Source: Metopolophium dirhodum
Taxonomy: Eukaryota > Arthropoda > Insecta > Hemiptera > Aphididae
DNA: 64,000 bases
Assembly: GCF_019925205.1 (NCBI RefSeq)
Contig: NC_083561.1
Location: forward strand, 6,757,217 to 6,821,216
Direction: 5' to 3'
In this document: in pieces, positions 39,401-53,100 of the stretch
Position numbering within the stretch: the first letter of the stretch is position 1
How the letters are laid out: each line of letters opens with the position of its first letter
Position numbers and translations under genes: made by a program
The notes under the pieces: model-generated
What the model was told of the DNA's origin: nothing
Databases searched by the model: none
Seen by the model: only the letters and a program-made list of their open reading frames with translations

Positions 39401-42400
39401 CGACACAAAACCATATTATATTGATGGTAAAAAAGAATATTAAATTAGTTATTTAAAATAATTATATTGTGAATTGTAGTGATTATAGGTACATAAATAT
39501 AAAATAGTATAATATAAATTCCAATTTTATCGATAAGAATAATGTATTGTAATATTTCTATGTTATGTATAAAATGTATTTTCGTTCTTTTCTAGTTTTT
39601 GTTTATATATATTACACTTTTACAGTATACATATCATACATATTTCCGGCTGGTCGTCTGAGCCTAATGCAGCCCCGGTGCATGCATATTGCTTTTAACT
39701 ATGTTTAAGGTGTTTTTTATCACTTGAATTAATGGTAGTTCACATGATATTAAATATATACATTATATAATATTAACAATTTTAATTTCAATTATAAACT
39801 GAAAGAGTTGGTTTATAGCTATTAAAAATAAATTATATCTACGCAAAATCATAATACCCACTATTATAGCGACAAATAAATTCAATAATATTTGTATTCA
39901 AAATTTTGGTTTTTAAGTTATTGAGAATAAATTAATTCGTTTTTCTAGTATTTCTTACAAATACATTCATAATTTATATTTTTGTTTCATTGTGTTATAT
40001 ATTATTATATTGGACCATGTAATAGGTTTCTAATACAAAATAAGAAAACATTTTTGATACTCTACAAAATAATAATTCTTATCTGAGTAAGCAATTACTC
40101 GAAATTCTATGGGACTTTCACGAGAGAATACGATTTGTTCGCCAAAGGATTATTTTAACTCCTCAACCACATAAATCCTAAATGATCGGTAAGAAAGCTA
40201 ATCTCTATACTGCCATATTACGATGAGTCAAATAGCATTTTGGTACATTTTCACATCAGACCGTATAGAACGTGAGATATTAAAGTTCTATCATCTAAAG
40301 GAAATAAGATTCTGATATTGCTTATTTTACAGTTTTAGCTTACATTTTAGTTTTTCCGTTAATCATTCACGGTGCAAACACTTTCTATGATTTAAAACCA
40401 TACACATAATATTATCTTTATGATAAAATGTAGATTTTTTATTTTATTTCATAAAAGTTATAGATTTTAGTTACTGACGAATTTAATTTAATAAAAACCT
40501 TATTTTTAAGGGTTATGACATAAAACAAAATTGATACCAATGATAAAAGTACATCGAGATGTTTGAAGATTATTTTAGCTTTTTAAAAACTGGCCACAGA
40601 GAAAAAAATATACTTATTTTAAAACTGAATAAAAATATACCCTTAACGTTGAATTTGTTCAAACATAGTTGTCCATTTATAAGCATTTCGTTTGACTTAA
40701 AAGATCAAATGTCTGCTTTGATAAATACAAAGTACATCATTTTTATTCATTAAATGTCTGTAGAAATAGCTTTTATATTTTTTTTTAATGCCATAAGTCA
40801 CTCATTAATATAAGACCATTGACCAACCGTGAAAATACTGATTTGTAAAATTGAGCCTCATACATTTTATTTCAACCGTATACTACCTATGTTGTAGGTG
40901 TCTGTTTTTTTTTTATTTCATAATTATAATTTTGTTTTGTATTATATACCAGGTAAGATTAATAACTTTTTTTTAATTAATATATTTATTTTATCCAATG
41001 AGTTTTATCTATACTTATAAGTATTTATAGTTTAATGGAGAATACAATTCAATAATTCAATTGTTTGAAGTTAATTTAATACAAATAGGTACCTAATAAC
41101 AATAACTATTACCAAATCGATGTAATAGGTATCTATTTAATTCATATTGTTACATGTCATAACTATACATATGTCCTTAATCCTTATCATTAAATTCAGG
41201 TGACCAGAAGAAGGAATAAAAACTTGTAAAAAAAATGTTAATGTAGTACCTATAACCGAATTCAGTCACAGATATTTTACAAGATTAGGTAGCTGGTAGC
41301 TCAGTTTAGTTTAAATAATTATTTATTGAACACAATGTAATTGGCATAATATAATTTATATAATATAATAAAGGTACATATTATAATTATCAACATTTAG
41401 TTGTTTACAATACGTTAGATTTATTTTATTTATGTGGACAATTTTACTGTAATGGATGTACTCTAATCTCTATTCTCTGCTAAGTTACTCTTACTTATTC
41501 ATAAGTTGAACGGGGATATAACTCAGTACTAGAAAATGCCTTAGAGTCACCTATATATTTCTATTTGAATAATTTTACTAGATGATTTTACAACTGTAAA
41601 ATCTATATTAAAGTACATTTTGTAAATTAAAAATATTTATTATTGTTTTTAAAATAATATACCATGTTATATTGCCAATAAATTGTAAGTCTGTACACAG
41701 TGTGTAACTATATAATTTTACAGAGGATTTATTTTATTTTTAAATTCTTAATATATACGCTTAATTTTTCTTTATACCCATAAATTAAATTTATTAAATT
41801 GTATGTTTACTTTTAAAAAATTAAATTACTCTTATTTCATGGCTATTGGCTATAAATTATTTTGATTTTTTTATTCTGGACCATATGAAAGAAATACATA
41901 CAGTGAGTGTTTTATTGTAAACCTTTTTCTGTCTCTAGTAATAAAACACAACATCCAGTAAGATATACGTTTGAAATATTTTGTTAAAAAAAAAAAAATG
42001 TTTTATCTTTTTAATACTCATTTTTAATACGCATTTCTCTTCTTGTCAGCTATATCATCAAAACGCTTAACAAAGAATCTGAAAAATTATCACTTTTCTT
42101 TTTTCGGTTTTCGTTTATTTCTATTTTTTGTTTTGATTCAGCATGCCCCATTGTATACCTTTAGGGTGAATTTAAAAGATAAAACATTGTAGCACTTTTA
42201 ATTCATTAAATATATATTCTATTAGTTGCAATCTATTTAAAAAGAAAGTAATAATTATTTTACAATTGTATATTTCAATAACATTATGTTATGCATAATA
42301 ATTTATGCATTAGCTTGTGAATGATTGTACTAAAGAAACTAATAGTCAATAAATATTTACCCACAAATGAGCAAACAATTATTTCTTAAATATATTGAAT

Positions 42401-42989
42401 TAAGTATCTGAGTCATATGAGCGTTTCAAAAATATTAAAACATTAAATGTTATACATTTTACACGTCATCTGATCCCAGGTTTTATTTTGTATTAATATA
42501 CATACTTAATAATTGAACAAATTTGCTTATAAAATAAATTAGAAACATTTGATACATGATAATTTAATAAAATGATCATATTGTATTTTTGTGTAATATA
42601 ATTTATAACAATTTGATTATACCATATTATAACGAGGTATTATTTTTAAAAATATTAAACAACTCGAGTGGAACTGACTATTTCATTCAAACTACTACAT
42701 TTTCTTACAGCAATGTAATTTTATTTTTATTTAAATTAAATCACGATTTTATTTTCAATAGAAATAATTCATTGATCATAATAGTAATAATAACAATTAT
42801 ATTATTGCGAATATATTTAGTATTTACACATAGCTTGTAATTACTAATTGCATTTAATGCGTAACGTTATTTGAATGTTTCTGGTGAAATTAAACCATCG
42901 AATCAGAAAAAGTTTGTTTCCTATGAGAACAAAATCAATATTTTTACAATACTACCATTTTGGTTTTATGGTAAAGTACAGTTTTGACC
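36481..42989. other. AT-rich non-coding stretch
   Basis: No gene seen. The open frames 40559-40753 (+) and 42589-42840 (+) have no domain, start context or splice sites that I can support. An AGGTACCT palindrome occurs near 41086. Confidence 0.5.
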
Positions 42990-43310
42990 ATTCGTTGGAT
43001 ATAATGGTTACGGCTGTTATCGTCGCTACGTGTACAACGACATGAATTCGGTTTCGTCCGGTAGCTCATTGACATTTTATTGACCTACGGTCCCTGGTGT
43101 TCAGTACGTTTTTAACGAATGAAAACGAAAGGGGAGGAGTATCAGGAAACGTTAAAAATAAACCCATTACAGAAGCCCGAAGCTGTATCGAGTGCGAAAA
43201 ACATAGTCCCTAATTTCAACAATTTTATCTCTATTTTCCCTCTACGTTTTCCGTACGACAACAATATTCACGTCTGGACACGTTTTTCTAACAAAAAAAA
43301 AATATAATAG
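42990..43310 (+). other. GC-raised patch with short open frames, unrecognised
   Basis: Three overlapping plus-strand frames are open here. One, about 43000-43080, reads VGYNGYGCYRRYVYNDMN. One of about 46 codons, from ~43074, includes ERGGVSGNVKNKPITEARSC. One is the 62-codon frame 43119-43307. No known domain is visible and no splice signals decide between them. It could be a decayed exon or an old element fragment. Confidence 0.25.
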
Positions 43311-45229
43311 ACTTTTTTAAGAAAAACCACGAAATTCCGTAGAAAATGTTAAACAATTAAGACATATAATGACAGACTGCGTCGCACCTTTACGTGTCCT
43401 TTGTTAAGGTTTACTTAACTAGTTATTATCCTATGAAATTTAATGACTTCTAAGTAACAAAAAAAAACCTTTACGGCTTTACATTTAAATCAATTATAAT
43501 TTTCAATTGATTAATAATGAAAACTATAGTGACAGATTATACAGGAATAAAAATATATTTCTATAATATAATAATTGTAATTTTTATGGTAGGTACATGC
43601 AAAATATTAATATATTGTTTTTTATTATGACTATACCGTATGATTATAACTTTTACCATATATTTTATGAAATTGAAATAGGATATTTGATGGGACTTTT
43701 AGTCGAATGCGTTTTTATATATATTTTTTTAAATATCGTGAAATAAAACTGCGGAATTTCTGCACATTCGTTATGGAGATTCGTTTAGCGTGAGGTTTAT
43801 ATTATATTTTATTCGTTTATTCGTTTAGGGTCAACCATGATCTACCTAATAATTGTGTATGCATAGACGTATAGTTGTATTCAGTAATATTTATATTTAT
43901 GATGCGATTGCAATAATTTACAATAACGTTTATACTAATTGTAGCCTGTAAGTAATAATATTGTAGTAAACGACAAGATAAATAATCCAACTGCAGTTAC
44001 GTGTCGTAGGTACATCAGACTTATGGGTTTTTTTTTTTAAGTATTGCGTATTAAAATATTATTGTCATCAAAATTATACAACATAAATAATTCTAAAAAT
44101 GATACTCTAGAATTCCTTCAGGGCAATCACGAACTAGACAATCATTGCCTAGTGAACATGGAATTCATTATTGTAAAAAATTTGGTGAGCCGCTAAGTTA
44201 AAACTACGGAAAAAGATATTTGCATATAGAAAGAACAGATAATATAAAATATATATCAGGTATATTGTAAAAGCATGCAGGTATACAAATAACTTTATCA
44301 AACATTTTTAAAAATATCAGAACTATATAATTTAATCAAAATATTAAAAAAATAATATTGTTTAAAAAAAAAAATGTAATTCCATAAACAGTTATGACTG
44401 TACAGACTCTAATAACCATGGCCGCTGAAGCTTTTTGTTCTATAAAAAAAAAAATTTTTGAAATAATTTATTTTTTATTTATACCACCAACCTTAATTAT
44501 TGTCGTCGTTAAAATGACAAATATAAGTGCATGCCAAATATTAGAAATGTTTTTTTTGGTTTCAAGGTCCCTCAATAATAACAGTATATATCACTGGTCA
44601 TTCTAATACAAAAGTTGTTGATTCATTTTGTTTGGGAATCTGTATAAATGAATGAATAAATATAACATGTAAGTACAGGAAGCATGAGTGAATTTTACTA
44701 GGTTATCGTTCAGCTGATCCTAATAGGTACAGCAACTATAGCTCACCGCATAGTTCTAACAACTCCGATTTCCTAAAAGAAAATCAACCCATAAGGCCAT
44801 AAATAATCGTAATTATTATAGCTGTAGAATTGAACGACCATGGGAATTTGTATGTTGAGAAATTGTGATTTATTAGAGCCCAGAGTTTATGTAGAATGAG
44901 GAGATAAAAATACATTAATTACAATTATCCAAAGTGAAGTTTTGCAGGAATCAACTTTAGTTTCTGATGGATGACAATCATAATCTAATCTGAAAGATAT
45001 TGACAGTAATTATTTAACTGTCAATCATTCAGAAAATGGTATAAATCATTTCAATTGAATGTTTATGGTCAATATTAAGTTCAAGATTTTAAGAAAAATC
45101 TTGGGGCTAATGAAAATCTAGCTGAATTTTAGTTCTGCTCATAAAAAAATGTTAAATAACAAACTTACAAACAGCTGAGATATTTATTATAAGATATCAA
45201 AAAAAATTTTAGGGATGTTTTATAATTTA
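43311..45229. other. AT-rich non-coding stretch
   Basis: No gene seen. The 44394-44606 open frame (+) spans poly-A-rich sequence without motifs. Confidence 0.5.
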
Positions 45230-46495
45230 TAATAATAATATATAATATATTTTTTAATTTTAGATTCTGAGCGAAGCGATTGATGTATTGATTTTATAAT
45301 GATGTGTGTTTTTTATTTTTGTGTCTGTCATCACCTTTAGGACAGTAAAAGTGCTTGAATTTTTTTCAACAGTAACATTTCTGATAGGAAAGTGAATCTA
45401 GTTGGTACTTTGAGAGGTTAAAAGTAAAAATTTCCCAATAGTTTTCAAAAGCGACGTGAAAAACAAAAGAAAAATTAAGGAAAAACAGGAATTTTTACGC
45501 GAAATCTGTTTTCGAAAAAATCGATTTTGGTTTTTGGTGTAACTCTAAAACAAATTACCGTAGATACATGAAATTTTGATTGAATGTTTATACTAGCATT
45601 TTCTATACACCATTATATTTTCCAAATATTTTGACTTATTTTGAGCTGTTTACGGACATTTTCGGTTTCCATTTTTTTATTTTTTTTTTTATACAAATAT
45701 CAATAAAATTTTATTTGTTGGGTAAAAAAGCTTGAAAATTTAATACAATGCTCCTACTATATTGTTACAATATATTTGAAAAAAATTAAAAATCCTTGGT
45801 CACAGTTTTTATTTATAAGCATTTAAAGTTCAAATCTTGACAAAATACGGAAAAATCATGAAAATTAGCAAATTATTTTGAGTTGAGAATTCATAAAAAT
45901 TTTTCTTTTTAAATCTAAGATTTTAAAATGCAATACAAGATCATCCATAAGATTGTCTACTTTCATCAAAAAAAATTCTGTCTTCGAGAAAGTCAAATTA
46001 AATTTTTATGAGCGTTTGAAATTCATATTTGTACAACATTTGATATTCACTCGATATCTCATGTAACGATTTTATTATTTTGTTGTAATTAAAAAACGTA
46101 TGACTGTAGATACTTGAAAATTTCACTGAATGTTTGTCTTAGCATTTTCTATACACGATAAAATTTTGAAAATAATTTAACTTTTTTTGAGCTGTTTACG
46201 GACATTGTCAGTTTTCAATTTTTTTAGTTTTTTTTTCTATAAATATCAATAAAATTTTATTTGTTGGGTAGAAAAGCGTGAAAATTTTATGCAAGGCTCC
46301 TGATATATTGTTACAATAGCAGTTGAAAAATATTGAAAATACATAGGCACAATTTTTTTTATAAGCATTTAAAGTTCAAATTTTGACAAAATTTATAAAA
46401 TTTAAAATGTAATAATTATTTTGTAGTTAAAAATTTATAAAATGTTCAATTTTAAGGTTTGAAAGTTTAAAACAAGGCTCCGCGTAAATAGGTTA
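45230..46495. repeat. Unclassified repeat element with 546 bp internal direct repeat
   Basis: The block begins near ATTCTGAGCGAAGCGATTG (about 45264), a phrase I associate with dispersed aphid repeats. Within it, TAGATACATGAAA (45561) recurs as TAGATACTTGAAA (46107). TTGAGCTGTTTACGGACATT (45641) recurs at 46187, and AAAGTTCAAAT (45825) at 46371. All three offsets are exactly 546, so the second unit is colinear and almost free of indels across that span, although substitutions are many. Similarity fades after about 46480. There is no open frame and no terminal inverted repeat. The superfamily is not determined. Confidence 0.75.
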
Positions 46496-47829
46496 TTTAT
46501 AAATTACTTTATTTACAATAATATCATCAAATATACTTGGTAATATCATAGGCTGACTGACCGTTTGCGTTGATTACAAATTAAATTTAAATTATATATT
46601 TTTTTACGGCAGTAACACTCAACCTAAAAATACGTGATAGGTCACACTCCAAACAAATTCCTCATTATTTAACAAAAAAAATAATATACGCACCTACGTC
46701 ATATATTTTTTTAACGTGGTTTTAATGACTAAAATTTGAAAATTATTTGTTTTAAGACAAAAAAAATGACTTAATGAAATTCCCAACAAAGTATAAGAAT
46801 TTTCAGACAATGAAATATTGACTATAAAATAGCATGTTGTATAAGCTAACCTAGTTGCTTATCAGTTATCACACAATATTTAACCCAATGTAAAAAATTG
46901 TAAAAGTACAATATTATTAAAATTATATAGGTTATAGTTTATTATAATCAGTTTTTAGGGATATTTTTCTAAAATGACTCTACAAAATGGCTTCTTTAAT
47001 CAATTATTTCATAACTGAAAATTCATTGGTCAAATATTATTATTGTACATGAATAGATGGTATATTTTTAATTTCAAATTTAAAAAAATGTTTAATTATA
47101 AAAATCATATTATTATGGGTATCTAACCTATGTGCGTTTATTATTATTTAACGACTAATCTTTACAATATTCTTGCTGTATGCTGCAATATGCTCGATTA
47201 ATTAATTTTGAAATATTTAATAAACATGTTTATTAGTTTTTTAAATTTGCTTTAAAAATAACCTTATACTTACACTAAAATTAACCAAGCTCTTCATAGA
47301 ATTGTTTTATAAATGATTTAATATCTTCAAAGTGGAATATTGAAGACAATAATATAATATTGGATTAGTCATTATATAGAACTAAGAATATCTATAACAT
47401 TACCTTGCACACAGTATACCTGTATTCTGGTTAGACTTTTATGAAAACTTGTATTATAAAATAACTCAAATGTTCTATAATATCATAACAACACTATTAT
47501 ACTATATTTTAATAATTATATCATTATTTATTTAGTATTATTTTAGTTATTGTCAAGAAACTATAACTCTTTTCTTTATATAACAATAACCCTATATTAT
47601 TTTAACATTTTGATTCTAATATATATATATATATATTTTTTTTATTCATGGTACAGCATCAACTGCTAAGGTTATTAGCTTGCAACAAAAATTGGTAATT
47701 AGTACATAATAGAGTATAGTTAGATATATATTACTAATGTTTATAATGTAATAAACAATTATTATTATTATTATTTAGATTCTACGCTAACTGAAAATAT
47801 AAAAATATTAGCTTATAATAACTAATTGT
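46496..47829. other. AT-rich non-coding stretch
   Basis: No gene seen. It contains a TA-rich tract near 47618-47638. Confidence 0.5.
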
Positions 47830-48286
47830 TTAAGGGGATTCCATACCGTGATTTTCTGTTTTTGTCTAACACACGCGTGACATAGGATTTTTGACGGATT
47901 CTTTGCCAAACATATCAATTGATCTAATGAAGTGATGAGAATTATTCTGAAAACAGATTTGAATTCGTCGTCAAGTCTACGTGAAATCGACTTTCCCACA
48001 GTTTTGATTTTTTGATTTTAGCTTCTCCAAATATTGAAATACAAAAATGTTTAAATACTCTTTTTTAATATGACGTTTTCTGGAATTTGGGGGATAATAT
48101 CAAAAATGCGGGAAAGTCGATTTTAAGTAGACTTGACGACGAATTCAAATCTGTTTTCAGAATTCTTATCGCTTCAATAGATCAATTGGAATATCATTTT
48201 GAATGTTTGGCAAAAAACACGTCTAAAATACTATGTCGCGAGTGTGTTAGACAAAAACAGAAAATCACGGTATCGAATCCCCTTAA
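47830..48286. mobile_element. Foldback/MITE element with ~175 bp inverted arms and TTAA ends
   Basis: Both ends are TTAAGGGGATTC (left from 47830; right, reversed, ending 48286). The arms remain similar from the tips to GACTTTCCC(A/G)CA at about 47990-48000 on the left and its complement at about 48104-48112 on the right. The centre is ~105 bases. Left and right arms differ by substitutions and a deletion of about 10 bases in the left arm. Each arm reads outward as a related open frame, LDDEFKSVFR then CLAKN(P/T)SKILC then CVRQKQKITV, on the minus strand (47808-47999) and the plus strand (48087-48362). That follows from the inverted structure and need not mean coding. TTAA at both outer tips fits insertion at TTAA (piggyBac-like) or at TA; the GGGG tip is not typical of piggyBac. 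Confidence 0.85.
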
Positions 48287-48289
48287 TAT

Positions 48290-48858
48290 ATTTTCAAAAA
48301 AGAAATTTAAGATAGTCATTCCTGGATATATATGTATTACCTCTACCGGTATGATATTTTAAAGTTGCCGATACTAGATAAATATAACTTTAAATATGTA
48401 CATTTTGTTTTTCAAGTTATCGATGTACCTATCGAGATAAAAGTGTAACTAAGTGACAAACAAAAATGTTGAATATTACGTATATTTGTTATAAATCATT
48501 AAACATTCGTGTGTAAAGAAAGAAGGTGAACTTATTTATAATTTTAGGACTAAACGTTAAAATTTAAACTATACTGAAGATTAAATATTTCTATGAGAAA
48601 TCAACAAGTAATAATCCTTTAATAAAACATTATCATCGTGTTCAACATTTCTTATTGACAGTTGGAAAGTCCCAATTTTCTATACGTTTCGTTAATAACA
48701 TTAATATCAAATGAAGAATTAAAGACGCTTGAGGACTTTCGAATTAGGTGGGTGCATTTTGTTGGCTATAATATATGTATAGTGTAAATTAAATTCTGTT
48801 AAGTAAGGTGGGGAAAAACGTTGATTAAAAAACTTTAGAGACACAGGTGCGAATTTCT
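48290..48858. other. Non-coding stretch, nothing seen
   Basis: No gene or repeat identified between the foldback element and the hairpin described next. Confidence 0.45.
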
Positions 48859-48919
48859 GGTACTTTGGGAAGGCCGGGTGACCGTTCCAGTGTTTTGGCC
48901 ATTAGCCGGAAAAAGTACC
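48859..48919. other. Potential hairpin in GC-raised segment
   Basis: GGTACTTT (48859-48866) and AAAGTACC (48912-48919) are perfect complements, enclosing 45 bases that contain CCGG and GGCC words which could pair further. The segment is clearly richer in G+C than its flanks. It could be a structured RNA, part of an unrecognised repeat, or chance. Confidence 0.35.
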
Positions 48920-48929
48920 ACGTAATTAC

Positions 48930-49517
48930 TCGGGTCAAACGCATTTATAATATTTGAGTCATAAAGTTGAGCTCGAATGGATTATTATGAACAATATTTT
49001 AAAACGTAGTAAACATTTAAATCGGTTTTTACTTTGTTATTAATCAAGCTAAAACTATACAATAACAACAGAGAATGTAATTTATTTTAGTTTTGATATT
49101 ACATAAAATATACAAATATTTAATTTATAAACTATTTTATAAAAAAAAAAAAATGTAAACACATTTTTTTTTAATAACTTGATACAATTAAATTAAAAAT
49201 AATATCATATATATTACATAATTTTAAACATAACATAATAATTATATAAAAATCATAATATATTCGTGTTATGTTAGGTGTTTTGTTATTCATTCATTAT
49301 AATAGTATTGTACCTGATATAAATTCAAATTAAGACATCAATGCACTTATTTTCAACAAAATACAAATTAAGTGGAAAAGAGAAGGGCTGTCGATATCTA
49401 ATAAAGTATTAAACAAAAATAAATAATAAAAATAGGTACTTACGACTACAATTTGATTCAAACCATTATCATACAACATAATATGGGATCAACTATTAAT
49501 AAATCAAATCATAATAG
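48930..49517. other. AT-rich non-coding stretch
   Basis: No motif seen. The right end (~49430-49517) may hold unreadable upstream remains of the retrotransposon tail that follows. Confidence 0.4.
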
Positions 49518-49748
49518 GCTCCACATTTTATCAACGGACACAGGCATCAGTATAAAGAAAAAGCAAACATAATATATCCAACTTGTAGTGTTCCACAAAC
49601 AATTAAACATATTATATCCACAGAGCTCTTCAATATGCCACTTAGAAATTTAACAGTCCCAATACCTTATAATTCACTTGGACTTGACAAGGACATGATC
49701 AAACAAAAAATAATGCATATTAATTTTACTGAAGAAATCACTTTTTAA
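49518..49748 (+). pseudogene. 3' terminal domain of a non-LTR retrotransposon (post-RNase H Cys/His motif)
   Basis: This is a frame of 76 codons without a starting Met, closed by TAA at 49746-49748. It reads GHRHQYKEKANI, then YPTCSVPQTIKHIIS, then about 40 further residues ending HINFTEEITF. This matches the C-terminal end of jockey/I-type polyproteins: the RIGHTRxTHxYL motif, then C-x-x-C...TIxHI..(EC). The second Cys of the pair and the final EC are altered. The same terminal motif occurs in the minus-strand relic at 14.6 kb, so the two come from related element classes. No RNase H or RT could be read upstream. The 3' end and poly-A were not delimited. Confidence 0.6.
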
Positions 49749-50059
49749 AATAACCCAGTTATTGAGGATTAATCACAATAAAAAAATTAAATTAAAATCT
49801 ACCTATACTATTAGAAACTATCAATTATCAATTATTTTAATAAAATTGTGTATAATACAACAACTGTATTAATAATTAATACCTCTATTGTATATTGTAT
49901 GAAGTTTATTATTTATTGTTTACTTAAATATAATAATAACAATTTATCCACTCTAACCTAATACAATTTATTATTTTAGAGCAAAATTACAAAACTACGT
50001 TACAGTATAATAATTTTAAAAATACAATACATCGTTAGAAATAAAAATAATGTGTGTAT

Positions 50060-50197
50060 TGCAGAGATTTCTTTTTTGCTAACGAGTCGTGTCCGTTAAA
50101 AAATACATAGCAACCTACTATTTTTTGCGATAACGACAACTCCTTTCTTGCCATAAAAAAGAAATAAAAAACGATAACATGTTAGCATCTCCTCTGC
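50060..50197. repeat. Short inverted-repeat segment, possible small MITE
   Basis: TGCAGAG...TGCTAAC on the left (50060-50083) is mirrored by GTTAGCA...CTCTGCA on the right (50181-50197). Inner words GCGATAACGAC and AACGATAACATG are related. No target duplication is seen, so the boundaries are provisional. Confidence 0.4.
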
Positions 50198-50199
50198 AC

Positions 50200-53100
50200 C
50201 CAAGGTTCCAAATCTAATAAATTGGACCATTGTTTATAGTCACAATATCAGTATAAAACACAGTTTTAATGAAATTTGAATTTATTTCACAACATTGAGT
50301 AAAACACAATCAATATAATTATTGTATCTTTTATATACATCATTATATGAAATTGGTGCCAATACGGATTTATACAATCTAACAATAATATTTTATGACA
50401 TACCTAACATTCTCTATACAGGGTTTTACTAAAACAATCGACATTATACGTAGTAAATATAGGTAGGTCATATTTGAACCGATAAAATGTTCAATTTTTT
50501 TATTACGTGACTGTATAACCATATTAATATCCATACATAATTATCAAGTATTATCACAGAATGGATGAAATAAATTTCATATAATTTCAAAAAATGTCAT
50601 CTACTCCGTGGAACAAAATACACCTATATAATTGTAAATTATTTAGTTATTTCTAACTATGCGAACACTCTATATCAAATTTAGTTAAAATACTGAAATT
50701 ACGTCACTGAAAATTCCAAGTACTGGCACTTCAAGTGTATTGAGCGCAGCATTTGGGTTGGTTAATTTTTAACACTACTGAATCCAAGAAAACTATCCAA
50801 CGTTTCTGTTTGAATTACGAGTACAATAAATGAATAATTTAAACACATCTATAAAATGAAATTTTTAAAATTAATGCCTATTATACGTATGTACGTTGTT
50901 GTAATATAATAGGCATATATTAGGCATATATTATTTTAAAAAACCAACAGTATAGATAAATGCTGAGTAAATTGGATAATTTATAAACTATTATACCTAG
51001 GTACTATAACCATTGTTTTACACATTTTGATTACACTGTAGCGTTTGTTAATATTTATAGTTGCATCAAGATGAAAAGGATCGCTTAAATTTGGTAGGTG
51101 CACCCTAAAACTATGTAACCCCGGCGTGAATCGACTTATGAAATGATTCCTTACTGGTTAAAATGTGTTAACTTAACTATCATGCACAAGTATTCTTAAT
51201 GATATCCCAACTTCCACTTACTTACTATGTAGTACCTACCTGCGAGTAGTCATGAATAAGCTATCGTTCTAATCCTCTCCATAACACAATTAATGTCTAT
51301 AACATCTTGACTAAGGACTCTTTGCTCCCTCGAAGACTTGCGAAATTACGTACCACCCAGTATTATAAAGTATATGACTATATGAGTGAATGTGGTTGGT
51401 TACTTTTAACAGTATTTAGAATACATTTTGAATATTTTTTAAATTTATGTATTTGACATTTGGAAAGTATTTAAATAATGTCATTTAAAAATCAAATACT
51501 ATTATGTAAATACACTTCAAAATTCATCACATCTGATTGTTTTTTGGTATTTATTAACTTGGCCACGAGGTACCTACTCTATTTACAATAGGTAACTAAA
51601 ATTAAAATTTTAAATATTTTATTCATTTATTTTCTATTTTATTGAAAAATGTTTATTGTTTTATTTATATTGATGTATCTTATTAAAATGTAATGAATTT
51701 TCATTTATTTTCATTTTTCAGTATAAAATATGGGTATATAAGTGGGTACTAATGATACTATCAAATGTTGCATTACAATTTTAAATTAGTAATAACCATA
51801 ATTACAAAACTAATTACCTTACCTACTTGATGTACAATTAATTAAGTACCTATATACATAATTTTAAAAAAAAAGTACTTGAAAAGTACTTAAATATATG
51901 CTAAGTATTCGTATTTGTTCAAAAATAATTTTCTTTAATAATATATTTTGAAATGTGTTTTAAATAATTTTTGAATGAATGTATTTGTGTCTGTATTTAA
52001 ATACAATTTCTTAAGTATTTTTACATGACTGGTAACACCATCATCAAAGCTGGTTTTTGCTAAACTAAAACCTTACTCTTCCACAAGTTATTAATCTTTT
52101 TTTTTTCATCACTAGGTGACACCAATGAATTACTAGGCTGTAAAGAACTTATGGATTTTCGTTGGGTTTTTTTTATTCCTCTGAACACTGAACACTGTAT
52201 AGTTTCAGATTTGGTTTACAACTGCTATCTGATGTAATTTTCTTTAGTGTTAAAAAATATACTTTATACGAATATGAAATAATCATTACTTGACACGCTA
52301 TCTACTTAATTCTTATTCAAATATTTTACTCGTCAAGTATGCGTGTGCTGGTTAAGCGTACGACTAAATATTCACATTTAGAATCTAGAAATAAATTCTT
52401 CGTCAGAAATAAATTAATTGAAACATTTTCTAAGAATTCCATAAATTTAATATTTTCTTTTTAATAATATGTTTACATATCTCTCTATTATACAAAAAAT
52501 GTTTGAAAAATATTTTCCTCGAATAATAAATTACCATACCACCAATATTAGATAATTTTTATATTCTTCCTATATTTACACTTAATCAATATTATATGGT
52601 GTACTTTTTTGATGAAAAAGTCTTAGGAGAATCAGAATTGAGTGTACATTTGAAGACAAATATATTGAATATATTGGATTTTATTAAGAATTACATAATT
52701 TTGTGTATTATATTTAATTTAAAATATTAATGGATGTTAATAATTTATAATGTTATAATATGTATTATTTTTAATTCAATGTTTTATATTAGTGTAATAA
52801 ATTCACAGCACACAATAAAAATATTGAAGTGGGGTTGGCAAGCGAAGTGATCATGGAGTAGAACTCCTTAGTAATTTATAAAAATGTAGGTATCCAATTG
52901 TTAAATGTTTTTAATTTCTTACTGGAGTAGCCTAAAATTGTTTATTTATATAATAATTTTTCATAATATACTAAATTAGTTTATTTTGAGACTTGGGATT
53001 TGCTCATTTTACTTTCATAAAAATGCTTATTGATAACATATTGATTATATTTCAATATGCATAGACACATTATAGTTACACCTAAAACAAATAATTTTTA

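Noticed and set aside
40559..40753. 64-codon frame with protein-like composition
   Set aside because: No recognisable domain, no Kozak-like context and no splice sites; could not be supported as a gene.
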